Shown here one piece after another: positions 23,668 to 44,106 of a stretch of DNA of 64,000 nucleotides. A program made the position numbers and the translations under genes. The first letter of the stretch is position 1. Every line of letters starts with the position of its first letter. The DNA is taken from NCBI RefSeq assembly GCF_002078875.1, contig NC_034411.1, positions 54,778,486 through 54,842,485 of the forward strand. The letters are read 5' to 3'. The notes under the pieces are model-generated. The model saw only the letters and a program-made list of their open reading frames with translations, did no database searches and had not been told where the DNA came from. Source of the stretch: Numida meleagris (taxonomy: Eukaryota > Chordata > Aves > Galliformes > Numididae).

Positions 23668-25898
23668 CCCTGGAAGAAAGCTGAAAGAGCAGCTTTTGCA
23701 CCACCCACACAACATTTTTAATATGTTCTTTTTGTTGTCAAATGAATGTAAGCATTTTACTTAAATTTTACTGTTGGAAGTAGTTTAGAGGGATTGTTTT
23801 TCTGTTTTAAGCCTTTAGGAGAAAAAAATCTTGATATAGTAAACTATGTTAATGATCGTACAGTTAGAAAGTAAAATATTTGTAACAACTTTTAAGAAAT
23901 TTTACTGTTTGTTATATGCAGTGTAATTCTGCTTTGTCCAAATATATGGTCAAGTACAACTCCTAAAAGTTTTGATTCTCCCCTATGTCTGTGTTTTATT
24001 CTGAAGTAAACTTACAGCTCTGCACACCTGAAATCTTGGAGGAGCATTTTTTATCAGCTGATTACTACTTCTGTGTTGCTTTTTTCATTAAAAATGTTTT
24101 TAATGATAGTTATCCAGACGTAACATGAATACAAAGTCATGTATGAGGTTGACTGTACGTTAGGTCACAAGAATCACATTTACATGAGGTGTTGAAGTGA
24201 TAGACCTGGATTCTTATTCTCACATTAGGGAGGTGAACTAAAAGAGCGTAACTGTAACTGTTCTCTAGTAGCCTGAGGAATATACGTATATGAATTCTTC
24301 AGTGAGTTTCAAGTTTAGTTCTCTTTTGGAATGTGAATTTTAGAAACCTGTTTCCAAACCACTGGTGCTAGAAACTCAGAACAGGTCTGAAAACTGGAGC
24401 GCTCTCTCCCATTTCTACACTTGGTACAAAAGTACCTACAGCTGTCTTAATTCTGTAACTTGTGTCCGGAACAGGTTAGTCATGTTTTATGGATATCTTG
24501 CAATGTCTTCTGTCATTAAAAGACACTTCTCTTATCAAGGGTGACATAGTACTGTGTTGAAGGGTTTTTTTAAACCTGTAGTTAAAACTCACTGCAAGAA
24601 GAAGGTGCTATCCATAATTATGGGTGGCGTTTTCAGGGTCAACAGGGATTATAGTTTCAGCTTTAAGTCAATACCTTAATCACCCACAGAACATTTTAGT
24701 TAAGAAATTGATGGCAGTATCAATGCTGCATTTATATCAATTTTCATTTCAATTTGTTAAATTGCCTCTTCTCTATATGGACTTCCTCTTCAGGTAAGTG
24801 GTCTGGCAAGAGTAAGTCATTAAGTCTTCTATTACATTAACAGCCTTAAGTGAAATCTTGGAGAGAAAACAAACAAACACACACCAACCCAACATGTTCC
24901 CATGAAAATACAGAGCAAGTTACATTAAAACTCAAATAAGTAAAAATACTTGGAATATCCTAAATAATTGTATTAAGTGTGTATTCCATTACAGTGCCCT
25001 GGAAATACATGCTCTTGGTATTCCACTTTATCCAGTGTGTCAGTCTGAAGTTGTAACTTGATGATAAAAGTTGTTAGTGGAAGGTGTGAGAAATGAGTTA
25101 GGCTTTCACGCTGATTTTTCTGAATAGTTGTGCCCTCTTAATATTGTAGTCAAAGTGCAGAAGTCAGTCTACAGTATTTAAAAAAAAAAAAGTGCTTTGG
25201 TTAAAAGAAAAATATATTTGTCTTAAATACACATGCTCTCTTGTTAGTAGTTATCCATCTGACCTATCCATACTGAATAATAGAAGGCAAAAAACAGCAT
25301 TCTAACTGTATTTGAAGAAAATGGATTTCACATTGCACTACTGTGCCAACATCTGTGTAGAAAGGGAAATGGGATTAATATTTGCCCTTCAGTAGTGGTT
25401 CCTAAAGGACAATTTCTGCCTTATGTTTAAGGAAGTTTAGGCAGACTATACCCTTTTTGCAAAACCTGCTTTTGTATGTACAGTGCATCTTTTAATAACA
25501 ATTTGAAATGTGAACTGATTATTTTTCTAAGTAAATCTTGCATGTAATTTGTGTATACTACATTAGAAGCAAGAAAAGGAGCAGAACAATAAACTGGTAT
25601 ACTGACGGTGCCAGAGCCTATCTTAATGGGACTAACTACAACATCTATCTGAAACTAATGAATAGGACCAAGCTTTACTATCATGACCTCAGAATAGGTA
25701 GTCTGCATCTATTACTCTGATTGTTTTTAGGAAAGAGCATTCTTGCCTTAGTTTTCTGCTTCATTGAATGTGCAGGGTAATCTAGTACAGATCGCTTTGA
25801 TAATGGCATGTGATTGTTGCATAGCCTTACCTCTAAACTTACCTGTAGGTTAGGTCATAAAAATCCTTTTTTTAAACCAGAGTGCATTTTTTAATAAA
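23662..25898 (+). other. BCLAF1: BCLAF1 last exon: final codon, stop and 3' UTR
   Basis: After the acceptor TTTCTACAG (23661) only GAA TAA (23662-23667) is coding: residue 920 and the stop. The rest is AT-rich 3' UTR without a recognisable repeat. Canonical AATAAA signals lie at 25588-25593 and 25893-25898, with an ATTAAA near 24087 as a possible earlier site. The 3' end is therefore placed between about 24.1 and 25.92 kb, with 25.9 kb as the distal choice. Confidence 0.7.
25893..25898 (+). terminator. BCLAF1: Candidate distal polyadenylation signal of BCLAF1
   Basis: AATAAA, followed within about 50 bases by TG- and T-containing sequence (TAAGTTTGAGTGCTTC). It is the last canonical hexamer before the MTFR2 CpG island. 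Cleavage here is inferred from the sequence alone. Confidence 0.45.
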
Positions 25899-26839
25899 CA
25901 TAATTTCTTAATCACTGGAGAGATGGTGACAGCTGTAAGTTTGAGTGCTTCATTTCAGATAATCTAATCAAAGATGTAAGTTGCAGTCCTTCAAAGATCT
26001 GGAAGAAGTAGAAACTTAAATTGGGTTGAGACTTTTTCTTGACTATAAAATTAAGCATTTACCATACTGTCAAGTCCTTCAATATGAATAGTGAATTTTC
26101 ATAATTGTGTTGGAATTAATATGGAAAACGTGCTTTTGAAGTTCTCAGTTGGATCTGCTGAAGTAGTTGTATGACTAGTGAACAGAAGTATTTAGTGCAT
26201 TCTGTATTTCTCCTGCTGAAAGTTAGACCATCATTGACAGATCCTGGGCAGGAGGGTTCAAGCTTCCTTCCTGTATCAGATGTTCAACTACTCTTTGAAT
26301 TAAGTAATAATTCAAAGAAAATTAGTAATAATTGTTGCTCTCCAGCAATGCAAGAGTTCCTGAATCTGCTTCATCTCTTCATGGTATGCAGTTCAGAGGA
26401 ACTTGACTTGACTGTCATCCAGTCAAGTTCTGCTGCCCTAACGTTGCACAGCTGCATAGCATTGGAGCGATCATGATGTACGCAGTGGATGTAAGACCTT
26501 CCTTCCTGGCCCCATCCTCTCAAAGCTAACCCCGTGTAGGCTCCTGCCGGTGGAAGCGGATCCTCCTTAGCCGCCTTGGTGCCCGTTTGGGGCGCTGGCA
26601 GAGGCGGCCGCAGACACCAACCGCCGTGCCGGCGGCATTCAAACTGCCTCCTCCCGACGCGCCCCGCGGGCGCGGCCCGCCCCCGGCCGTCCGTTGGCTG
26701 CGCTGAGCGGTGCCGTCTCTCTACTGGCGAGACTTCCTTTCCGTCCCGCCCCCGCCGCTGATAGGTGCCGCCGGCCGGGGCTCGAGGCACGCGGGGTGCC
26801 GGCCCGGGGCGCGCTCCCCCTCCGCCTCGTGGTGCCGCC

Positions 26840-36122
<9,283 letters not shown>

Positions 36123-36860
36123 CTGATGGAGGGAGACGTCTGAGGAAACTTGGTACTGTGTGTAAGTGGCAGGGCTGCTTTGTGAAACTGCTGTAATGTG
36201 TTCTAGAATGTAATCCATCCTATGCTGTTGAAGTTTGGATTGTAGGCATGTGAAATTGTCTCTTCTTCTCCTTAGTTTCCCAGCAACCGAACTTGTGAAT
36301 CTGATGCTTTATGAGAAGCACACAACCAAAAAAAAGTATCTTGTTCTTATGGAACACTGTGTCTTAAACCTGGGAGATAAAGGAAATAAATGTGTGAAAG
36401 AAACATAATTATTGGTATGGCAGCTGAGATGTGTGCTGTCTCTGCACTTGAGTGTAAATAATGAAATGGTGTAATCTTTTGTTTGGAGTGTATTATGTAT
36501 AGCTGACTGTATACAGCTAATGGTAGCTAACACTGTAGTGTAGTTTCTTCAGTTTTCCTTACAGTTTGTTAATACTACTCCATGTTCCATGTGCAAATAA
36601 TATTTCAATTTATTTTGCATCCATAGAGAAACTTTTATTTATGAAGCTTTGGTTCTAAGTACACTGCAGGCTGTCTGTTAAACGCTTGTAATATGGGGGA
36701 GTTGTCTTCACACACAAAAAAGACTTCTTAGAGAGATCTGATAGCACGTAGTCTAACTTCTGTGTATAGATAAACCTTGTGTTATTTCTCTCATTGGTTT
36801 CTCTGTACGAAATCTTTGTTCAGAGCATATACAATAAAATTTCCTCTGTATCATAGATAT
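36123..36860 (+). other. MTFR2: MTFR2 3' UTR
   Basis: About 0.73 kb from the stop codon to the first strong polyadenylation signal (AATAAA at 36833-36838). No repeat was recognised in it. Confidence 0.75.
36833..36838 (+). terminator. MTFR2: Polyadenylation signal of MTFR2
   Basis: AATAAA followed about 25 bases later by a TG-rich downstream element (ATATGTGTGGTAG). Both parts of a vertebrate cleavage signal are present, making this the best 3' end for MTFR2. Confidence 0.7.
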
Positions 36861-39800
36861 GTGTGGTAGTTACATTTCTGTCTTGGAGACTGTTTTATAT
36901 CTTAGGAGCTGACCATATTAGACAATTTCTTGGATTGTATCATCTGAAATTACTTAAAGGAGAGCTTGTGCTTTTCTTGCCAGAGTAGAAGGAGTTCCTT
37001 ATTTACAAATTTGTTGTAATCTACTGTTTAAAGTAGCTTCCTTTGCTTAATCTTTTGGTTTTATGCATCTGGATTATTAGACAAACTTTATATCAATTGA
37101 ACTGTGAATTGTATCCATTGTATGTCCTTGTGCATCTTCTATTTTCCTACCCACCAACACAATGGCATTTGGATTTCCTGTTACTGCCCAATCTAATTTG
37201 CTGAGTTGTTAGAAATTAATGTTCAAATTTTGCACTTTGGTTTTAATTTCCAAAGTTATCTTTTGACTAAAATTGGAGCTTATGGAACTATTTGTTCCTT
37301 AAATAATGTTTTTCGAGATGCTTTTCCCCTGATTTTTACTAATTCTTGAACTTATCGCATTCTTTCATTTCCTTTCACGATCTGTAGCAACCAGACTTTC
37401 CCCTTCTCTTTGCTTCTAAAATATGTATTTGCTACATTCTCTACATAAACAGCTATGAAATCCACATGGAACAGGCAGCTTGGCCCTCTGCTTAGTAAAC
37501 TTTACCTCTTCTATCAAAGCTCTAGTTGTCTTTTGTCTGCTGCTCTGATAAAGCAGGGAGCAACAGTGAAAGAAATCCACAAGTGCCTGCAGAGGAAAAC
37601 GTGAGTGTTAGTGGCTCCTGTTATGTGTAAATCTTGTGAAAGAGCTTCCTTTTGCTTCACCTCTTCTAGTGAGCAAGTTACCTCTTCTGTTATGTCAGCA
37701 TTCATAGATCCAGGGGATCTCAGGATTTATGACTGCTCTGCTGAGACTGACAAACATGAAGGTGGAATTCCTACTGTGAGGAACTGAGTTAATTGGGAAG
37801 CTCTGGCTATAGTAGTCAGTCTTCTGTTGCTTTATGTGGTCAGCAGTTTCTACTCTCTTTAGGAAGAAATACTGTTTTGGACTCTCTGAGCTGCTTCTGT
37901 TTCTTCAGACAGTCTGGTCAAGAGCAGTTCCCAGTTGAAAGCTTGAATTTGAAAATGGATTCTCCTTGTTGTAGAAAAGACTTTTCTCCACAATTTCTCT
38001 TAAACCAGCAATCTAGTATCAGACTTCGGAAGCATCTACAAATGTTAGTGAGCTGTCCAGCTTAGCTGGCTCTCCAGACTACTAGGTACTATCTGATTTT
38101 TTGAGTTAGCTTACTGTGAACTGTGCTATAATGCTATAGTAGTTTGTATGGCTGATCTGCTTACTTGGAGGTGGGTGAAAAAGTCACGGGCCCTGTGTTC
38201 TTGTTTTTTTTTTTTCTTTCCAGCTATGTACCAGTTTCACATGTGAGGAGAACAGATTTTGTTTCTTGTTCCAGAGAATTAGATAAGGCAAGGAACTGTG
38301 GTATACCTTGAGAACTCTGCGGGAGGCATCTAATAAAATCTATCAGTTTTCAATACTAAGAAGTTGCAAAATGTTGAACATCACAGCCTAAAATGAAAAT
38401 GTTAGCCCCAGTTGCAGAGGAGAGTTTTCTCCATTTCAGAATTAATGAGATTTAGCTTTGTCATCGTATTTTCTTTGACTGGAACATCTGTATCAACTCT
38501 GAAGCAACTTCTTCCTCTGTAAGAAGAATCCATGCCCTCTTGACCTGTGAATAACCTTTATTTCTCAGTGGGCAATACAACTCCTAGCAATACAGGGGTA
38601 GGTGAGAAGACTCAGGAGAATGTTCCAGCAGACTTTAGCTACCTCCATATTACCTTCTGGGTTTATCAGAGTAATTGTGAATTACATGTGTGATTATTTA
38701 AAACATGCTTGTATGAAATTTGAATAGTTTGCAGAATCAGTTCTAATGCTTAACAGAATGCCATCACTTCTCTGAAAGACAAATAGAAAAAGCTAAGCCT
38801 TACTGAAGTTTTCTGGTGGTCAATACATGAAAATTTGACATTCATCTTATCCTTGGTCAGAGGCATGATTTGATTTAGTAACTTGCAATTAAATTGTTTT
38901 AAGATGTAAAACCTTATTTTTGCAACTCTTAGGGAGAAAATACAGCTCTTTTTCTTCTGAACAACATTGTCCTTCACATTAGTGGTTTACTTTTTTTTTT
39001 TTCTCGAAGGCATGTACATTTATGATACTATACAGTTTGGCATGGAGAGTGTACTGTTATGTACAGTCCTACGTATAGTTTAAATGGTCTTAATGAAGAA
39101 AAAGTTTGTTTTACTTATTTAAATATTGAGATTTCGCAACAAACTCATTTATTTTGTAAGTGAATGTTATTAAAATAAATGTTCAAAATAGTATATGAGT
39201 AACTTTTCACAAAATCAGAATTAGAATAAGCTACCCTATATACAAGATCAACTAACTTCAGTGGAATCCTGACAACTGTGCTAAGGTTTTTGAAAAGAAC
39301 TGATGTAAGCTGAAATACCTTTAGCATTTCAATGCAGCCATGAAGACTTGCTGGTTCTATTAAGGTTTTAATGACAACCCCCCCGAAATTGAAAGCTGAC
39401 AAGGTCCAAGACTGTAAATTCATGCAGGTTTTCACAAACATTTATTATTTTATCTTGTTTTGTATGTTTTTTTCTTTCAGCATTAGTGCCTACCATCTCA
39501 AATTTCTGCTCATGTGCCAGCCTACAGCTCATTCTTTTCCCTTGTTTAGGAAAATTATTGCCAGATACAGAAATTACTTCTTGAAGCTTTTGAAGCGTAA
39601 GTCTAGGCATTCATTATCATATTTTTTCAAAGTCCCTAAGGTGAACTTTCATAATCATCTTCGTAGAATCTAAATGGTAATTAAAGGATTTATGAGACTA
39701 AAGTCCTGATAAAATTCTTAATTTTGTGATTTTGAGTTTTAAACAAATGAACTGATTCTTGTTTTGGAAGATACCTTGATGGGACATACTATCTTTTCTC

Positions 39801-40973
39801 TTTTACAGCTTATAGTTTTGTTTCTTTTTTAGTTTTGAAAACTGAAAATCTTTGTTAATGGATAAAATTTACTCAAGGTGGGTATGTGCTTTTTATTTGG
39901 TTATACCTTTGCTGTACTTACATGAATTAGTATAACTTAGCAGTGAAACCATTGTAGCTTCTTCAGTAAATGTACTAAATTATTTTCCTTTGTTGCCTAT
40001 TGCTTGTGTTCGGCATCATCGCATATTGTGTAGAATATGCCTATTGTAGTTACATTCCATTCAGTCAATTGACCTACCTCTTGTCATCTCAGTATTTCTT
40101 CCTACATTATCACAGTCAGACCATCTCTCCTGCTCACTGTTTCCTTAGAGATTTTCTGTTTCTAAAGTGTAAGGGTTATTAAAAAAGAATGTTAATCTTC
40201 AGGAGATAGAATATGTTATATCAAAAGAAAAAAAGATAGATTAATGCCTGGATCTGTTTATATAAATAATTCTAGTTCTGTTTCTTTCAGTTTGACTGAC
40301 AAATGTGAAAGGCCTAGTCTAGAAGGGTCCTTGAAAAGCCTTTTCCTTCTCTCTAGTGTTTGTAAATGGTACAGTGGTTTATAAGTGTGCATGCCCTGCT
40401 CTGTAATTTTTATCTGGGACCATTTTTTTAGGACACCACTAACTGCTGTAATTTTTTTAACAATATATGAAATTATGTTATGTGTAAAGACTAAAAAGGA
40501 CAACTGTCTTTCCAGTTAGGAAATATTTTGTCCATTTCAGTATTTTTGCCCAGATTATTTACCAATTCTTGTGTTTCAGAAATATTTTCTCACTCTTTAA
40601 TGCCAGTCACAAACAAAAATAATTTCTATTTCTCATCCATTTTATAAGGTAATTTTTGTATCTATTCGGGTTATATATTTATATATATCCTTGCATATTT
40701 GGCAAGGACTGTTTTGCCCATGAATCTGTGGGCATGCATCAATAAAACAGCTATCTCCTATAAGATAACTAATACCATATGTCTGTTGTTTAATTTATAC
40801 TAGAACATCTCAAAATCCAGTTACAAATTAGTGAAGTAATTTGGCCTATGTTTGACAGAATTAGAAAGGACTGGAAATCAGAGGACTCAATCTGTCAAGA
40901 ATAATTTTTAATAAATCAGATTTCATGACCTCATTTTTGAAACCTAGGACTGAATTGTAAATATGAATCATAA
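36861..40973. other. Intergenic, AT-rich, no gene recognised
   Basis: No coding exon, repeat family or RNA gene was recognised. An AATAAA at 40741-40746 followed by T/G-rich sequence is a possible far-downstream polyadenylation site. Short open frames here (60-100 codons) resemble no protein I know. Confidence 0.5.
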
Positions 40974-42530
40974 CTCATAGAATCACAGAATGGTTTCGGT
41001 TGGAAGGGACCTTTAAGATCATCTAGTTCCAACCCCCCTGCTATAGGCAGGGACACCTCACTCTAGACCAAGTTGCTCAAAGCCCCATCCAGCCTGGCCT
41101 TGAAGGCCTTCAAGGAGGGGGCATCCACAACCTCTTCAGGCAACCTGTTCCAGTGTCTCACCACTCTATCAGTAAAGAATTTCTTCCTGATGTCTAGTCT
41201 AAATCTACCCTCTTCCAGTTTAAAACCATTTCCCCTTGTCCTGTCACTACATATCCTTATAAAAAGTCCCTCCCCAGCTTTACTGTTGGCCCCTTTCAAG
41301 TACTGGAAGGCCACTATAAGGTTCCCCCAGAGCCTTCTCTTCTCCAGGCTGAAAAGCCCCAGTTCTCCCAGCCTGTCCTCATAGGGAAGGTGCTCCAGCC
41401 CTCTGACCATCGTCATGGCCCTCCTCTGGACCCGCTCCAACAGCTCAATGTCCTTCTTATGTTGGAGGCCACAGAACTGGACGCAATACTCCAGATAGAG
41501 TCTCATGAGAGCAGAGTAGAGAGGCAGGATCACCTCCCTTGTCCTGCTGATCACGCTTCTCTTTACACAACCCAGGATACGGTTGGCCTTCTGGACTGCA
41601 AGCCTACATTGATGGCTCATGTTGAGTCTTTCACCAACCAGCACCCCCAAATCCTTCTCCTCAGGGCTGCTCTCAAGCCATTCTCTGCCCAACCTGTATC
41701 TGTGCTTGGGATTGTCCCAACCCAGGTGCAGGACCTTGCACTTGGCTTTGTTGACTTCATTAGATTGGCATGGGCCCACCTCTCAATACTGTCCAAGTCC
41801 CTCTGGACAACATCCCTTCCTTCTAGCATGTCAACTGCACCATTCAGCTTGGTGTCATCTGCACACTTGCTGAGGGTGCATTCAATCCCACTGTCCATGT
41901 TGCCTACAAAGACGTTAAATAACACCGATTCCAGCACCAATCTCTCATCACCAGTCTCCACTTGGACACTGAGCCATTGGCCATAACGCTGAGTGCGACC
42001 ATCCAGCCAATTCCCTATCCAGTGAGCGGTCCATTCATGAAATCCATTTTTCTCCAATTTGGTGACCAGGATGTCATGTGGGACAGTGTCAAATGCTTTG
42101 CGCAAGTCCAGGTAGATGACATCAGTTGCTCTTCCTTTATCCACTAATACTGCCTTCCTTTTTCTTGGGATTCCTGCACTTTCTTGGGTCTCTCTTCCCT
42201 CCAGGGCTTTATCCCATGTCACCCTGCCAAGCAGTTCCCTAAAGAGCTTGAAATCTGGTCTCCTGAAGTCCGGAGTGGTGAGCTTGTGTGCACCCTCTTT
42301 GACACCCTAAGGATCTTGAACTCCATCATTTTGTGGTCACTGCAGCCAAGGCTGCCCTTGAGCTTCATGTTACTCACCAGCCCCTCCTTGTTGGCAAGGA
42401 CAAGGTCCAGCATAGCACCTTTTCTCATGGGTTCCTGTACCACTTGGAAGAGGAAGTTATCTTCAACACATTCCAGGAACCTCTGAATTGCACCAGCAAT
42501 CAAATCTACATCATCAATCATTCAAATCTA
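40974..42530 (-). mobile_element. Long CR1 retrotransposon, internally deleted
   Basis: The plus strand starts with CTCATAGAATCACAGAATGG, the reverse of the CR1 3' end. The minus-strand frames contain, in order, the end of the endonuclease domain (MLDLVLANKEGL, GCSDHKMMEF, with the SDH of the active site) at about 42.4-42.5 kb, then reverse-transcriptase motif A (VIYLDLRKAFDTVPHDI), a damaged motif B, motif C (CADDTKL) and the C-terminal region ([16 protein letters not shown]). The endonuclease and reverse-transcriptase parts are closer than in a full element, so about the N-terminal third of the reverse transcriptase is deleted; frameshifts are also present. It is the best preserved CR1 here and is not functional. 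Confidence 0.92.
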
Positions 42531-43320
42531 CATGAAAGCACATAAAAAAAATATTTGAACTATTTCAGATATTTTGAGGAAAAAAAAGAGGAAGATTCTG
42601 TAAGATTATTTTCTTTAAATTCAAATATTATGTTTTGTATTTGGAGATTGGAATCATAGTTTGATTTGCAATATCTCAACTTTATTTTAGCTGGCTTTTA
42701 TCTAGCTGTTCAGATCAGAGACATTTTTGATTGTGCTAGACATTAGTTTCCACAGATTTATTTATTTAGGGAAGTAATTCTAACAACTAATTGTAATACT
42801 CAAAAGATTCTTTTTATATTCATTACTTTTCCCAGTAGTTCTGTCAGCAGGATCTTTCCTCCTGCAATGGAAATTTGATTTATTTAGCTTGTTGAAAGAA
42901 AAACAGTGTGATCCTTGTGTTCCAGCTATGATTGTAATCCTAGGCTATTTGTCTGAAATGCTGAAGAGGGCTCTAAGAGCAGTTTATTTAAGTAGGTTGC
43001 TCTGAAAGTAATGCCTCCTATTTATTCCCCTGACAACTACAACAAAGAGCACAACAATACGATTTGCAAGAGCAACTTCTCAGCTACAAAATACTATTTT
43101 TTACCATAGTCACCACTACTAACTATGCATTTTTCCCAGCAATGAACAAGAGCCTGCATGTCACGCTCGTAAAAAAAAAAAATCATGGCTGTCTGGAATG
43201 TGCCTTATCTTTTATGTTGCCATCACCACTGCAGAAATGCACCACTCACTGCCTCACTGCACTACATCCGCTGTTTGGTCTCCATCAACATTCAGCAAGC
43301 ATCGATGAATGTCTGCCTCT

Positions 43321-43880
43321 CTAGCAGCACCCTTCCAGATCACCTCTGCCTGACACTCACGCTCTCTTTCACCCCTCTCGTTCTCATCCTTCCTCTTTTG
43401 CTTCACTTGTCCTTGCCCCTGCTGTGTACGTGCCTGCAGGCGGCGCTGGCGGCAGGTGACGGCCACTGCTGAAGGTGCTGACATTTCACCTCTGCACATC
43501 ACCTCCACTTCCACAGCAGCCGTGTTACTTGTTGGTGGTGACATTTCCCAAATCCCGTGTGGACTTTATAGCGACGAGGCAGTGCTGGGTTATGNNNNNN
43601 NNNNNNNNNNNNNNNNNNNNNNNNNNNNNNNNNNNNNNNNNNNNNNNNNNNNNNNNNNNNNNNNNNNNNNNNNNNNNNNNNNNNNNNNNNNNNNGCTTGG
43701 GATGTAGAACAGGGCATCTTGAGATCGCAAGCAACGTGAAGGAGGAACCAGAGGTTGGAGAGGAGGGAAAAATGGATAAAAGGGGGCAGCTGCATGTACA
43801 TAAGCTGCTGGTCACCGCGCTCGTCTGGCCGTGCTCTGCACCTGATCAGCGCAGGCTGTTGCGCGCGCGTCAGTGGTGTC
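43321..43880. other. GC-rich insertion inside the mariner, with assembly gap
   Basis: Between two transposase blocks that should be adjacent lies about 0.56 kb of unrelated sequence, C/T-rich on the left (CTCTCTTTCACCCCTCTCG) and with a CG-rich right end (GTTGCGCGCGCGTC). It includes the 100-N gap, whose true size is unknown. I do not recognise an element family, and no clear target-site duplication could be read. The origin is unknown. Confidence 0.55.
43595..43694. other. Assembly gap (100 N)
   Basis: A run of exactly 100 N, the length usually used for a gap of unknown size. Open frames passing through it have no meaning. Confidence 0.99.
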
Positions 43881-44106
43881 AGATTTTCTGCATGGAGGAG
43901 TTCAGTGACACACCTCTGCTTCATCCGCACTTCCATGTCAGACGCCGTTGTGTCAGACTGCTCCTCTGCTGCCATCTGTCGCACGGCAACAACACGTAAC
44001 GGAATATCGGTGGGAAGGTTCAACCCCTACTGCCACACCACCACCATCTGCCTCTGACGTCATGGGCCAATGTAATAAAATAGGCAATGCTTTTGGAATA
44101 GCCTTT

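Larger units (their letters stand above)
42993..44106 (-). mobile_element. Mariner-family transposon, deleted and interrupted
   Basis: The left terminal repeat GGTTGCTCTGAAAGTAATGCCTCC begins at 42995, next to a TA (42993-42994), the mariner target. The right end is a decayed inverse (AAATAGGCAATGCTTTTGGAATAGCC, to about 44105). The transposase runs on the minus strand: its N-terminus lies at about 43.88-43.98 kb (MEVRMKQRCVTELLHAEN), the next block (DIHRCLLNVDGDQTADV) at 43.26-43.31 kb, and a C-terminal scrap (ERDMQALVHCWEKCIV) near 43.09-43.17 kb. Most of the catalytic domain is therefore missing. About 0.56 kb of unrelated GC-rich DNA, including the assembly gap, separates the first two blocks. 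It resembles the chicken Galluhop/Mariner1 group. Confidence 0.85.

Noticed and set aside
43456..43999. Open frames crossing the gap at 43595-43694
   Set aside because: They are created by unread N bases; the real content and length are unknown.
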